Notes: generated by a model not told the origin, from the letters alone. Positions 7,201 through 16,143 are shown, counted from the first letter of the stretch. The stretch: 32,245 bases of DNA from JANXQG01 sp037147235 (GCA_037147235.1 JBAWVO010000039.1:1-32245); one strand, 5' to 3'. Program-made: numbers and translations.

Positions 7201-8994
7201 TCACTTGCGTTCATTAGGTGCGTTGGCCAACTGCGGCAAAAAAATGCGCCGCCCTACGACGACGACTTCGCGCGGATTCTCCCTGCGGTAGCGATCGCAA
7301 ACGACCTCCCCCACTTTTTCCCAAGGAACGGGAATCGCGAGCGACTTTTCCGCGGACGTTTGCATGAAACAGAAATAGTCGGGAATATCTTTTGCCGCCA
7401 TGGCCGGTGACGGCCACTCCCGAAGTTCGACGGGATCGCGATAGGCATACGTGAAAAGATGGATCACAGGGCCGAAACTTGCCAGCGACTCGCCCGCGGG
7501 AATTTCCGCTTTGATTCTAGCTATCGCGAGTGGCGCGTTAGGGTTGGAGATGATCAGGTAGTCCAGAATCGGACCGTCGTATCCCGCACAGAGAAGTAGG
7601 GCTGCCGGCAAGACGGCCCACAGGGGGCGGTGTAGGCTACCTTTTCTCGCCAAGAAAAAGCTGGCTATCGCCGTCGCCAGCGACACACAGCCAAACGCAG
7701 CTAGTATCGACGACGACGGTAGTGGCGCGCTTTGAAACCACGCTTGAAGACCCTCCGGCACGTTGGTCGTCGTGGCCCGCGAGACCGTGCAGGCCAACGT
7801 GATGGCTGCGACTCCCAAACCTGTCATTCCGACTGCGAACACGCCATGAAACCAACTCCAACGGCGTAGACTTGACGTATTCTTGGCACTTTTCAAGCTA
7901 GAGTCAACCGCCAAGGCAGACAGGCAAGCGGCTACGGGAAAGAGTGCCATCACGTAACGAACCCCTGCGCTGGGAATAATCCAGCAAGGCGCGAGAACGA
8001 CCAACACAATGACCAGGAGGAAGATAACCCAATCGCGGCCGTTTTCACGCTCCCGCCAGAAGTTGCGGGTGGCCAACTCCGGCACAAAAAGAGCCCAGGG
8101 AAGCATCACCGCGAAGATCTCCAGGGGGAAAGCCAGAAGATGGCTGAAAAACCGGCCGCTCCCGGCTTCCGCGATGCGTTGCGCTAAAGCACCCTCTTCA
8201 CACCAAGTCTTCAGCGACGCCTCCGCGCCGACGTTTAAGGCATAAGGAATCTGCCATGCGCCGACCAAGAGCAGCATCAGTGCCAGGCCCACGACATGGC
8301 CCCACGAAAACAGCCTCCGCCAATCGCTCCGCAAGCCCAAATACAAGCATGTGACACCCACGAAATAGACCGGCCCCTGCGGTCCTTTGGTAAGCGCGGC
8401 GAGGGCCGCCAGGGAGTAGCCTGCCGACCAGAGCAGCCATGGCGACCAGCCGCGCAGGAAGCCGTAATGCCAGACAAAGAGCGATCCCGTGATGAAGAGC
8501 GTCAGCAGCGCGTCGCTCTCCGCAAAACGTCCCAACTGCAGGATCTGAGGAAAAGTCGCATAGATCAGCCCTGCGGTCAGCGATGCACCGCTGCCGAGAA
8601 AATTACGCGTATAAAGGGCAACCAACAGTGCGGTCAAGACCGTCGCCAAGAGCGTCGGCAACCGCACCGCAAATGGACTCGTGTCGCCAACGACAAGGCT
8701 TGTTGCGGCAATGCACCAACTATTCAACGGCGGTCGGTTGGGGAAAACCTTCCCCTGTTGCCGCGGTGTGATCCAGTCGCCTGAGTCGATCATCTCCTGA
8801 GCGACGCGAGCCCACCGCGATTCCTCGCCGCGGATCGGCACCGTGGAGATACGCGCACCATAAATCACCGCAACAACGATGCCCAGCCCAAGAACCTGCA
8901 GCACCCATCGCATCGAATGGGAGGATGCACAAGACATCGACCTCTTCTCCGCTTGGCTCTCCACGCCCTGGAAGTCTTGGCGATTAGGCTGCAT
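7201..8994 (-). CDS. ArnT/PMT-like family 39 glycosyltransferase
   Basis: A polytopic membrane protein of about 597 residues with roughly 12 hydrophobic segments. It resembles the GT39/PMT_2 family (ArnT, dolichyl-P-mannose protein mannosyltransferases), which moves a sugar from a polyprenyl phosphate donor to lipid A or protein outside the cytoplasmic membrane. The first external loop has the family signature: RGEESRWARVAQEMIDSGDW followed by PNRPPLNSW, matching DE(S/P)RY ... GDW ... KPPL. The soluble C-terminal domain from about residue 480 is usual. ATGs are possible at 8994 (AAGGA 9 nt upstream) or 8937 (GGAG 9 nt upstream, just before the first helix); 9078 is the longest option. Acceptor and sugar cannot be told from sequence. 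An lpx pair in the same window makes lipid A one candidate, by inference only. Confidence 0.82.
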   Translation of the reverse strand: MQPNRQDFQGVESQAEKRSMSCASSHSMRWVLQVLGLGIVVAVIYGARISTVPIRGEESRWARVAQEMIDSGDWITPRQQGKVFPNRPPLNSWCIAATSLVVGDTSPFAVRLPTLLATVLTALLVALYTRNFLGSGASLTAGLIYATFPQILQLGRFAESDALLTLFITGSLFVWHYGFLRGWSPWLLWSAGYSLAALAALTKGPQGPVYFVGVTCLYLGLRSDWRRLFSWGHVVGLALMLLLVGAWQIPYALNVGAEASLKTWCEEGALAQRIAEAGSGRFFSHLLAFPLEIFAVMLPWALFVPELATRNFWRERENGRDWVIFLLVIVLVVLAPCWIIPSAGVRYVMALFPVAACLSALAVDSSLKSAKNTSSLRRWSWFHGVFAVGMTGLGVAAITLACTVSRATTTNVPEGLQAWFQSAPLPSSSILAAFGCVSLATAIASFFLARKGSLHRPLWAVLPAALLLCAGYDGPILDYLIISNPNAPLAIARIKAEIPAGESLASFGPVIHLFTYAYRDPVELREWPSPAMAAKDIPDYFCFMQTSAEKSLAIPVPWEKVGEVVCDRYRRENPREVVVVGRRIFLPQLANAPNERK

Positions 8995-9265
8995 ACTCGC
9001 TCGTCCTTGAGAAAGTGCGATCCGTGATGTCGGCCCGCTCGCCACGCCTTGTTCGGGAGTACGACAGAAACCGACCAACTGAGGGCGTGGATTATTACCT
9101 ATTTCGGGTTATACATCAATATCGATTTCTGGGTCTTCGGCCGCCAGAAGCCGCACTTGGCCTGAAGCCACTCGGGCTAGACCTGCCGAAAGGTCGGGAG
9201 ATCTGGTCCAACAAATCGCCAAAGGTTGGGTGAGAGGCACTTCGATGATTCGCTCGACATTCATC

Positions 9266-12200
9266 CTACTTCTCCTCGCGCAAGGCCGACAGAATTGGCG
9301 TTTGTAGCACGCCTCGCATGGCCATGAGACTGGTGCCGAGGCCGGCGACGAGAACGAGGGCGAAGATGCCGGCCAACAGCCCGAAAGGCACGGTTGCTCC
9401 GCGGCCGATGAGGTGCGGCAAGACGGCCAGCAGAGCGGCCAGCAGCCCGACCCCTAGCCCGAGCAAGAGCAGTAACAAGTTCTCCATCGCCACGAGAATG
9501 GCCAAGGTTCGTGCGGGGAAACCGGCGGCGCGGAGCAGGGCCAATTCGCCCCGTCGCTCCAAGACGTTCCGCCATTGCACGACGGCCAGCCCGAGGGTAC
9601 CCAACAAAAGCCCCAGCCCGCCGAGACTCTGGAACGTGGCGAGAAACGTGTTTTGCACGGCGGCTAGGGTGCTGAGCCGCTCGACGGTCGTTTCGCTAGC
9701 GAATCCGTAGTCGCCCAGCTTTTGCTGCAATGCCTGCTGGACTGCGATCGTTTCGCCCGGCGGGGCTTCGATAAGAAAATAACGGTGACCGACTGCGGCC
9801 GGATCGTAACGCTGAAGATCGCCATCGCACATTAATAAATCACCCTGGAAGATGCTGTCTTTTAGCAGCCCGGCGACTTGAAGATCGAGCGGGCGATCAT
9901 GGGCGTCGCGGAGGGTGAAGGCTTCACCGCGTCCGTTCCAGAGATTGAGTGAATAGTTGGCGGTTGTCTGATCGAGCACGACGGGTATCGACCATGGGTC
10001 TTGTTCTCTGCTGCGGGGTGCGTCAGGTGCAAGGAGTTGCCAGGGATTGGGCATGTCCGGCGCGTCGGCCCAGGCGAAACCGCCGCGGGCGATGAACGTG
10101 GAACTTACGCCGAGCAATCGCGGCTGCTGCGGTTGATAAAGATTCAAACAGCTTGCCTCGTCGCCCGATTTGATGCGGAAAGAGTAAAAACGGCACTTGG
10201 CCAACAGTTCCTCTTGGTCGGGGTCAAAGCCTATCTCTTTTCGGCCTTGGGGAGTGTCGAGGTCAAAATGGATTGGTAACTCGCTCTGGCCGATTAGGGC
10301 AAAGCCGCCGCTGCCGCTGGCATGATCGGCGGTCTGGCTAGCCGGGTCGATACGAAAAACGCTCACGGCCACGATCAAGAAGCAGGCCGAGGCCGTCAGT
10401 CCGATGGCCAAGGAGCTACGGCCGGGGTTGCGTGCTGCATTGCGGAGTGTCATGCGAAAGAGGTTGCCTCGACCGCGAGCCACCGCCGGCCCGGTCGCAC
10501 CGCGGCGGAGTTGCAAATAGACCAGTGTCAGCAGTGACACCAGTGCCAGAGAGCCTGCCCCAAAGAAGGCACCGACTTGTGCTCCTTCGCTTAGCGGCAT
10601 GAGCAGAATGAAGACGGCGGGAGCGAGGGCAAGGAGAAGAAGGAGAGGGATGGATAATTTGAGATTTGAGATCTGAAATCTGAAATCTGAAATCTGAAAT
10701 TTGGGATTGGAAACGGGAGACTGAGTACTGGGTACTCTAAATACCGAATTTCCAGGGTGGTTCGTAGGAGTGCCATGACCTGCCAACAACTGCCGCGGGG
10801 CGATTCGGCCCATGCGGCCAGCGGCTAGCCAGATGGCCGCCAACGCCATTAAGAGGCCGCTGGCAAAACCGATCGCCGGGCTTTGCCACGCAACGTGCAG
10901 CGTGAGAAAGGGCGTGCCGATGGCCGGCAACCACCAGGTTCGCAGTCCAAGGAGCATCAGTGCCGCATAACCCACTCCGGCCAGCATGCCGATCAGGCTT
11001 CCCGTGATCGCCACCAACAGGCCTTCGCCTGCCAGAAGCCGCGTAATCTGCCGAGGGCGAAAGCCAAAAGCCAGCAACAAACCGATATGTTTTGCGCGTT
11101 GTTCGATCCCCAAGCGGAACAAAAGAACGACGAGCATCACTGCCGCGGCAATCACGAAAAAGCTGAACCCCAGGAAGAGTACGCCGAAGGGCGTCGTGCC
11201 GGCCGCTGCCTTGAGGGCTTGGGCCTTGATCGGCCGGAAGACGAATTCCTGCTCCACCGGGTCGAGATCGAGCCGCTGGGCAAGAGTCTGGGCCGTGATC
11301 TCCGCGGTGGGCCGAATACGGAGCGCGGTCGTTTGCCCAAAACGGCTTGCCCACAACCGCCGCCCTGTGGCCAGTGAGACGAATGCCTTCGGCGTGGCGG
11401 CGTGTTTGGTCCAATATCGGTCGTCGTCCGACTTGATCCGTTCCCGCTTGATCTCGAAAGGGAGATCCCATTCTTCGATCGTGTTTTTGTCGGTTAGGCC
11501 GCGAACGGTCGGCGTGAGGCTCCTGTCGGCGGCCGCTCCTTCCAATTTCACAATCGCCGCTAATTGAAGCTCGACCGTCCGCTCTCGAAGAAGCCCAAGT
11601 GTACTTTCTGGCTCGAAGAACGTAACGCGGATTGAGTCGCCGACTTGGGCCTTGAGCCGCTGGGCTGCCCAACGGTTCAAGACGATTTGGCCATCGCCCA
11701 GCTTGGACAGGGGCAAACTGTCCGCGGAAAGGAAGGGGCCAAACGGCGGCTTGTCCTGGAAATCGATCGCCGTGATCGTCGAATAGGGAATCTCCAGTTT
11801 GCCGCAGGCGATGGTGTTGGCCAGATAGGTCAAGGCCGGCTGGATGTCATCGTGGCACAGGCATCCTGCCTGGGTTGAGTTCGACAAGCTGGAATCTTGC
11901 CCTAAGAGTTGTTTGAGCAGTGCCCGTTCGATGGTCGGCGGGAAGATCATGTGCTCCGTCGTCACATGGATATAGCCCTGCGACGACTGCTCAACATGGA
12001 TGCCGTAGTCGGCCAGTTGTGGATGCCATGGAAAATCGTATGGCGCGCTCGGGCGGAGGATGGCGTTGGCACGGCCTGGCTCTTGAAGCTGCGTCTGCAA
12101 AGCGGCAAGCGAACAATAGGCGTTCCGCGGCACCCGCTGATTGGGTCGCAGGCCGAAACGGCCCAGTCCTTCGGCTGGAATCACGCGAGCAACCTTCAGC

Positions 12201-12727
12201 CGCATGGTATCGATCGACACCCGTTTGCGGCCGAAGGCACTCTCCGCCGGGATGCCACCGGTCTTGGGTAACCCAAGCATCACCGAGTCACCTTCTTTCA
12301 CGGCGAGCAATCGTGCCAGCGGTTCGTTGAGAACGATTTCGTCGCGTGCGAGCGGCGCGGGTCCATCGCCGTTACCGAGCTGCCAGAACCGTTCGTCGCA
12401 GCCAATGAGGTTGACTTGGTCCACGCGGGCGGGCGGTGCCGGATGAACCGTTTCCACGCTGGCGGAATAGAGAATTACTGGCACTTCGGAACTGCCGGAT
12501 GCCTTATCGCCGGCCAGTTCTTCGCGGAAGAAGTGGTCGGCTATCAGGACCTCGTCGATACGGCCTAGCCCGGCCAGCACCAGATCGCGGAGGCTGCCTT
12601 GCATTGAATCGCCGACGAGCAAGGCCCCCGTGAGTACGGCGGTGCCGACGGCCACGCCGCAGGCGACCGCCACGTTCATTTTCCAGAAATGCCGGATCGA
12701 AAGCAGGATAAGATGAAACAGCGACAT
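9266..12727 (-). CDS. FtsX/MacB-type ABC transporter permease, two FtsX domains
   Basis: An 1153-residue permease of the MacB/LolC-E-like FtsX superfamily. Helix 1 is at about residues 20-40, followed by a large extracytoplasmic domain of about 450 residues. The first FtsX helix group spans about 510-650 (FFVIAAAVMLVVLLF, IGMLAGVGYAALMLL). A linker follows, then paired helices near 690-760, a second external domain, and a C-terminal FtsX domain near 1030-1140 (LGLLLGTLGLAVVQWRNV). Such proteins use ATP hydrolysis to drive lipoprotein release or export by mechanotransmission rather than classical transport. The partner ATPase gene lies just upstream at 12845. The ATG at 12727 is preferred over an in-frame TTG at 12739. 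Residues about 672-690 (NPKFQISDFRFQISNLKL) are encoded by a 7-bp tandem array, so the linker seems to have been lengthened by a repeat insertion. Confidence 0.88.
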   Translation of the reverse strand: MSLFHLILLSIRHFWKMNVAVACGVAVGTAVLTGALLVGDSMQGSLRDLVLAGLGRIDEVLIADHFFREELAGDKASGSSEVPVILYSASVETVHPAPPARVDQVNLIGCDERFWQLGNGDGPAPLARDEIVLNEPLARLLAVKEGDSVMLGLPKTGGIPAESAFGRKRVSIDTMRLKVARVIPAEGLGRFGLRPNQRVPRNAYCSLAALQTQLQEPGRANAILRPSAPYDFPWHPQLADYGIHVEQSSQGYIHVTTEHMIFPPTIERALLKQLLGQDSSLSNSTQAGCLCHDDIQPALTYLANTIACGKLEIPYSTITAIDFQDKPPFGPFLSADSLPLSKLGDGQIVLNRWAAQRLKAQVGDSIRVTFFEPESTLGLLRERTVELQLAAIVKLEGAAADRSLTPTVRGLTDKNTIEEWDLPFEIKRERIKSDDDRYWTKHAATPKAFVSLATGRRLWASRFGQTTALRIRPTAEITAQTLAQRLDLDPVEQEFVFRPIKAQALKAAAGTTPFGVLFLGFSFFVIAAAVMLVVLLFRLGIEQRAKHIGLLLAFGFRPRQITRLLAGEGLLVAITGSLIGMLAGVGYAALMLLGLRTWWLPAIGTPFLTLHVAWQSPAIGFASGLLMALAAIWLAAGRMGRIAPRQLLAGHGTPTNHPGNSVFRVPSTQSPVSNPKFQISDFRFQISNLKLSIPLLLLLALAPAVFILLMPLSEGAQVGAFFGAGSLALVSLLTLVYLQLRRGATGPAVARGRGNLFRMTLRNAARNPGRSSLAIGLTASACFLIVAVSVFRIDPASQTADHASGSGGFALIGQSELPIHFDLDTPQGRKEIGFDPDQEELLAKCRFYSFRIKSGDEASCLNLYQPQQPRLLGVSSTFIARGGFAWADAPDMPNPWQLLAPDAPRSREQDPWSIPVVLDQTTANYSLNLWNGRGEAFTLRDAHDRPLDLQVAGLLKDSIFQGDLLMCDGDLQRYDPAAVGHRYFLIEAPPGETIAVQQALQQKLGDYGFASETTVERLSTLAAVQNTFLATFQSLGGLGLLLGTLGLAVVQWRNVLERRGELALLRAAGFPARTLAILVAMENLLLLLLGLGVGLLAALLAVLPHLIGRGATVPFGLLAGIFALVLVAGLGTSLMAMRGVLQTPILSALREEK
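10656..10711. repeat. 7-bp tandem array inside the permease gene
   Basis: Seven units of seven bases run from 10656 to 10704 (AATTTGA, GATTTGA, GATCTGA, three AATCTGA, AATTTGG), followed by a degraded unit. A second short 7-bp set (ACTGAGT, ACTGGGT, ACTCTAA) follows at about 10720-10740. The array is open in the permease frame and encodes alternating hydrophobic/polar residues in the inter-domain linker. Confidence 0.88.
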
Positions 12728-12737
12728 GGCAGAAGAC

Positions 12738-12840
12738 AAAAATACGAAATACGAATGTCGAAATCCGAAACAAATTCAAAAACCCGAATTGCGAATGTTC
12801 AAAACGATTTGGTCATTCCGATTTTGTCAATTCATTCGCC
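12738..12840. repeat. Degenerate 7-bp array between permease and ATPase genes
   Basis: Units ATACGAA, ATACGAA, TGTCGAA and ATCCGAA occupy 12742-12769. More diverged heptads follow, with opposite-strand-like heptads (GTCATTC, GTCAATT, CATTCG) toward 12838. The array fills the gap between the LolD-like ATPase stop and the permease start. Confidence 0.65.
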
Positions 12841-12844
12841 GATC

Positions 12845-13534
12845 CTAATCGGTTGCCACACCTGCCTGTTGAAGCTGGCCGACATCTAGTTCCAGCCGCG
12901 TTTGCAAACAGTCGGCCAGTCGCTCACTGTGCGTAACAATGATGAGGATCATCGGTTCGGTCTTCTGCAATTCGAGGAGCAACTGCCCGACCTGGTAGGC
13001 CGTGGTACGATCGAGGTTGCCGGTCGGCTCGTCAGCCAGTAACAGATCGGGGGCATTAATGAGTGCCCGGGCGAGGGCCGCCCGCTGCCGCTCACCGCCG
13101 GAGAGTTCCGCCGGACGATGCTCGCGGCGATCCATCAGGCCAACGCGCGTCAGCAGCATCTCGGCCCGCTCGATCGTCTCCTCGCGAACGGGCCCCAACG
13201 GCACTGCGGGCAGCAACACGTTTTCCAGCAACGAGCATTGCGGCAGGAGATAATGGTCTTGAAAAACGAAACCGATTCGCCGGCTACGGAAGGCGGCCAG
13301 TTGCCGCTCATCGAGTTCGCTGGGATCAACGCCATCGAGCAACACGCGACCGCTGGTTGGGGTTTCCAGCGTGCCCAAGATGCTCAAGAGCGTACTCTTG
13401 CCCGAGCCGCTGGGGCCGAGGATCGCCAGATTTTGGCCCGGATCGAGCGCGAGCGACACGCCGCGGAGTACCTCGATCGGCTCCGCCCGCGTGAGATAGT
13501 GTTTGGTGATGTTTTCGACTTGAAGTTTGGGCAT
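12845..13534 (-). CDS. LolD/MacB-type ABC transporter ATPase
   Basis: A 229-residue ATPase subunit of the LolD/MacB/FtsE class. It carries Walker A GPSGSGKSTLL, Q-loop VFQDHYLLPQCSLLENVLLP, ABC signature LSGGERQRAALARAL, Walker B LLLADEPTGNLD, and a D-loop and switch His in IIIVTHSERLAD. The Q-loop context (QDHYLLP ... TxLENV) and DEPTGNLD are characteristic of lipoprotein-releasing or macrolide-export type ATPases. It lies directly upstream of the large FtsX permease on the same strand and should be its motor. ATG 13534 (MPKLQVENI) matches the usual family start; ATG 13549 would add five residues and is preceded immediately by AAGG. Substrate is unknown. Confidence 0.92.
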   Translation of the reverse strand: MPKLQVENITKHYLTRAEPIEVLRGVSLALDPGQNLAILGPSGSGKSTLLSILGTLETPTSGRVLLDGVDPSELDERQLAAFRSRRIGFVFQDHYLLPQCSLLENVLLPAVPLGPVREETIERAEMLLTRVGLMDRREHRPAELSGGERQRAALARALINAPDLLLADEPTGNLDRTTAYQVGQLLLELQKTEPMILIIVTHSERLADCLQTRLELDVGQLQQAGVATD

Positions 13535-13558
13535 GGGAACGTCACGCATCCTTGTTGC

Positions 13559-13771
13559 TCACGCGTCGTGAAAACCTTGCCAGTCGATGCCAAGCTGTCG
13601 GACAGCCGAACGAACTGTCCCCAGTTTCAAGTCCCGGCCGCCCCAGTCAGGAAACACGGTAGCGCGTTGCGTGTCTGGATTGAACCATTTCCGGTGAGAA
13701 CCGCCGCCTCGTCTCTCCAATTCGTGGCAACCCAGTACCGAAAGTTTCCTGGTTACCTCTCGATATGTCAT
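13559..13771 (-). CDS. hicA: HicA-type mRNA interferase toxin
   Basis: A 70-residue toxin-like protein. It shows the HicA/YcfA dsRBD-like pattern: an N-terminal helix with REVTRKLSVLGCHELERRGGGSHRKWFNP containing the conserved GSH with the catalytic His, a beta hairpin TQRATVFPDWGGRDLKLGTVRSAVRQLGI, and a C-terminal helix. HicA proteins cleave mRNA and are neutralised by HicB. The start overlaps the hicB stop as ATGA (13768-13771), giving antitoxin-first order and translational coupling. The gene ends 10 nt before the upstream start codon option of the ABC ATPase (13549), so the two units are very close. Confidence 0.88.
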   Translation of the reverse strand: MTYREVTRKLSVLGCHELERRGGGSHRKWFNPDTQRATVFPDWGGRDLKLGTVRSAVRQLGIDWQGFHDA

Positions 13772-14013
13772 GGCGTCGTCACCAATGTTTCAAGCCAAAC
13801 AGGGCCATTCGCGTCTGAGACCATCGCGTTCTGAGGAAGACTGCGTCCCAGGTCTTCGTAGGTCTCGATGACGGCGGCCAAAGCGTCCCGAACATTTGCC
13901 AGAGTTTCTTCGACTGTATCGCCCTCGGTGACGAGTTCAGGCAGCAGCGGAGAAGTCACGGTGTAGCCACCTTCGAGTTGAGGAGTCAAGACAAGTGGAA
14001 TTTTGTACTGCAT
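13768..14013 (-). CDS. hicB: HicB-type antitoxin
   Basis: An 81-residue HicB-like antitoxin. The sequence YKIPLVLTPQLEGGYTVTSPLLPELVTEGDTVEETLANVRDALAAVIETYEDLG is the partial RNase H-like fold of the family. The C-terminal DNA-binding RHH or HTH domain found in longer HicB proteins is absent, so autoregulation may need another route or rely on the short tail. The ATG at 14013 has AGGA 8 nt upstream; in-frame sequence further upstream to 14088 runs into a repeat element and is rejected as coding. It partners with the HicA at 13559. Confidence 0.88.
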   Translation of the reverse strand: MQYKIPLVLTPQLEGGYTVTSPLLPELVTEGDTVEETLANVRDALAAVIETYEDLGRSLPQNAMVSDANGPVWLETLVTTP

Positions 14014-14055
14014 AGATTCTTTCCTGTTCTGGCTATTCCGGCTCTGGGTGCGGAC

Positions 14056-14139
14056 GTAGGGTGGGACGAGCAGAGCGAACCCCACCAAAAGCAGGGCGAA
14101 ACCGAGTTGGTGGGGCTCGTTTCACTCGTTCCACCCTAC
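14056..14139. repeat. GTAGGGTGG palindromic element, class 3, copy A
   Basis: It starts GTAGGGTGGGACGAG and ends CTCGTTCCACCCTAC, near-complementary ends. An inner pair GAACCCCACCA/TGGTGGGGCTC also pairs. It lies just upstream of hicB and resembles the elements at 31195 and 32221. Confidence 0.88.
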
Positions 14140-14220
14140 AATTATTTGCATTCCACACCTAGAACCGAAAGAGCCAATTTTCGCAGCCGAGCATGGCGTT
14201 GTCAATCCGGCTGCCGCCTA

Positions 14221-14338
14221 GTGTGTGACAAGATTTTCTGGCAATCGCGTGGCACGGGCTTCCAGCCCGTGGAATTCGACACGGGCAAGATGCCCGTGCC
14301 ACGGTGGCGGCCGTCTGCCAGAGAATCTTGCCACACGC
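14221..14338. repeat. Palindromic MITE-like element, class 1, copy B
   Basis: Near-identical to the element at 5107-5225. It has the same TIRs, the same inner GTGGCACGGGCTTCCAGCCCGT and ACGGGCAAGATGCCCGT hairpins, and the same orientation. It ends 7 nt from the stop codon of the GGDEF gene, the same offset as copy A from the TPR gene stop. Confidence 0.92.
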
Positions 14339-14344
14339 GCCGCA

Positions 14345-15829
14345 CTACACGGCGGCCGTGCGAATCCGCTCGAGCGTGGCCTGGGCCGGCTCGGGATGGC
14401 GGCCGTTGTGAAAGAAGGTGCAGTTGCCGCCGGTCGCCGTGGCCTGCTCCAATGCCTTTTCGACGCGAGCGAGCATCTCCTTCGTGGCATCGCTCTGAAT
14501 GGCCACCGCGCCGGCCAAACTGACCGTGAACTGCACGGATTGGCCTTTGATTGGCAAGGCGCATCGGGCGATCGCCTGCCGCAACCGCTCGGCCACGCGG
14601 ATCAGTTCCGTCGTGTTTGCGCCGGGCAGTAACATGGCGAAGGTGGCCTCGCTATATGCGCTTCCCAAATCCATCGTACGGATGGAAGCACTGAGGAATT
14701 GTACGGCACTGCGAAGAACAAATTCCGCAATCTCCCGGCCATGGCGTTTTGTCAGCCCGGGGAAGTCGTCAATCCGCATCATCAACAAGGCTGGGGCCGA
14801 ACCGTGACGCCGCCATTCGGCCAGCCGATAGCCCAGGCTCATGCCAAAATCACTCTGGGAGCAAAGTCCATATTGCGATTCTGTCGCGGGCGCGGGAGTT
14901 GGAACAGGTTGCTGAACCTTTTCGACCGGTTTCACGTCGCACGGCCGGTCAATGGGATGGATTTCCAGCCCATCGTGCCAGCAACCGCGATTCCGCCCGG
15001 CTTGCTTGGCTGCATACAAGGCGGCATCCGTGCGGCGAATCAGCGTTGGCAGATCCTCACCCTGCAACAACTCAGCAATGCCGAAACTCATGGTGACTTT
15101 CAGTTCGCTGGTGGGCGAGCGGAAGCGGGCCGACTCGACGGCTTGCCGGGCGCGCTCCAGGGCACGAATAGCCTCGTCGGCCTTGGTTCCCGGCAGCACG
15201 ATCGCCAATTCCTCGCCGCCATAGCGTGCAACAAAATCGCTCTCCCGGGCCGTCTCACGCAATACGCGTGCCGTGCCGCGCAGCACTTCGTCACCGGTTT
15301 GATGTCCGTGAGTATCGTTGAACTTCTTAAAATGATCGATGTCGCCAAGGATCAGCGAGAAGGGCCGGCGGCTGCGCTGAAATTCATCAAAACAGGCGGC
15401 GACTTTGTCGTCGAAGGCACGACGATTCGCCAGGCCCGTGAGGACATCCGTGCGGGCTTCGACAGTCTTCATTTCCACGAGCCGCGATTGTTCGTGGAGC
15501 TTGTCCTCCACGGAGCTAAGTTGCGACTGCATCGACTGATTGGCCTCAATCAGCCGCGCGACGGCCGAGATCACACCCTCGGCCTCTTGGGGCGCACCCA
15601 CGGTCAATTCCTGATTGATGTCTTCGACCCGGCTGCTGTGTTGGCCGACGTTGGCCGCCATGTGACTGGCTAGGTCTTTCAACCGCATGAGGACTTCCTT
15701 GGCCAGACGCTGTTCTTCCGGCAGCTCCGTTGGAATACTGCGGAAGGCGCGATGCAGCACCCATCCGGCACCAGCTCCGCCGGAACTTATCAAGATTGCA
15801 AACGACAGATCGCCAAGCATCTCAAACAT
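14345..15829 (-). CDS. Diguanylate cyclase with second, degenerate GGDEF domain
   Basis: A 494-residue protein. An N-terminal hydrophobic segment (LSFAILISSGGAGAGWVLHRAF, about 6-28) is probably a membrane anchor. A helical region of about 95 residues follows, then a full GGDEF domain from about 120. That domain has DVLTGLANRRAFD, GDIDHFKKFNDTHGHQTGDEVL and active-site loop ARYGGEELAIVLPG near 200. An RESD stretch five residues before GGEE is an intact inhibitory I-site. A second GGDEF-like domain (about 315-480) has MMRIDDFPGLTKRHG and LGSAYSEATFAMLLPG, where GGDEF is lost; it is probably a regulatory or pseudo domain. The enzyme would make cyclic di-GMP from GTP. ATG 15829 is preferred over GTG 15880. 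The gene is alone on its transcript as far as I can see. Confidence 0.88.
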   Translation of the reverse strand: MFEMLGDLSFAILISSGGAGAGWVLHRAFRSIPTELPEEQRLAKEVLMRLKDLASHMAANVGQHSSRVEDINQELTVGAPQEAEGVISAVARLIEANQSMQSQLSSVEDKLHEQSRLVEMKTVEARTDVLTGLANRRAFDDKVAACFDEFQRSRRPFSLILGDIDHFKKFNDTHGHQTGDEVLRGTARVLRETARESDFVARYGGEELAIVLPGTKADEAIRALERARQAVESARFRSPTSELKVTMSFGIAELLQGEDLPTLIRRTDAALYAAKQAGRNRGCWHDGLEIHPIDRPCDVKPVEKVQQPVPTPAPATESQYGLCSQSDFGMSLGYRLAEWRRHGSAPALLMMRIDDFPGLTKRHGREIAEFVLRSAVQFLSASIRTMDLGSAYSEATFAMLLPGANTTELIRVAERLRQAIARCALPIKGQSVQFTVSLAGAVAIQSDATKEMLARVEKALEQATATGGNCTFFHNGRHPEPAQATLERIRTAAV

Positions 15830-16143
15830 AACTCTACCCAATTTGGGGGCATTCTCCTGCCAGGCCACTACCGACCGCACTGCCGGCAGTCGCGAAATAC
15901 GTCCAGGAAATCATAGGTTCGGTTTTCTGCCGTGTGGGAGTAAAGACACTCGGACGATGCTGTTTTCGTGGATTCGCCACCCAGCAAAACAGGCACAATC
16001 GGTGTTTTCATTCCATTTAACCGAACCGAGTGCTCTTGCCACGGATGCCCATTCTACGGTAAACTCTCGAATGCTTGCCATGAAATCCCTTCCCGCATGG
16101 GGTTTCGGCAATAGGAGGCAGCGCGTACGAAAGGAATCAACTC
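15830..16143. other. Divergent intergenic region
   Basis: 314 bp between the divergent GGDEF and lpxD starts. It must hold promoters for both directions, but I find no convincing -35/-10 pair, RNA gene or palindrome. AAAGGA lies 9 nt before the lpxD ATG as its probable ribosome site. Confidence 0.5.

Noticed and set aside
9079..9265. Small gene between the glycosyltransferase and the permease
   Set aside because: The only frame (9015-9233, plus strand) has no ribosome site and no recognisable protein character and overlaps the upstream part of the glycosyltransferase leader.
14699..15673. A 324-residue plus-strand frame inside the GGDEF gene
   Set aside because: It is antisense to well-defined GGDEF motifs, with no recognisable protein features.
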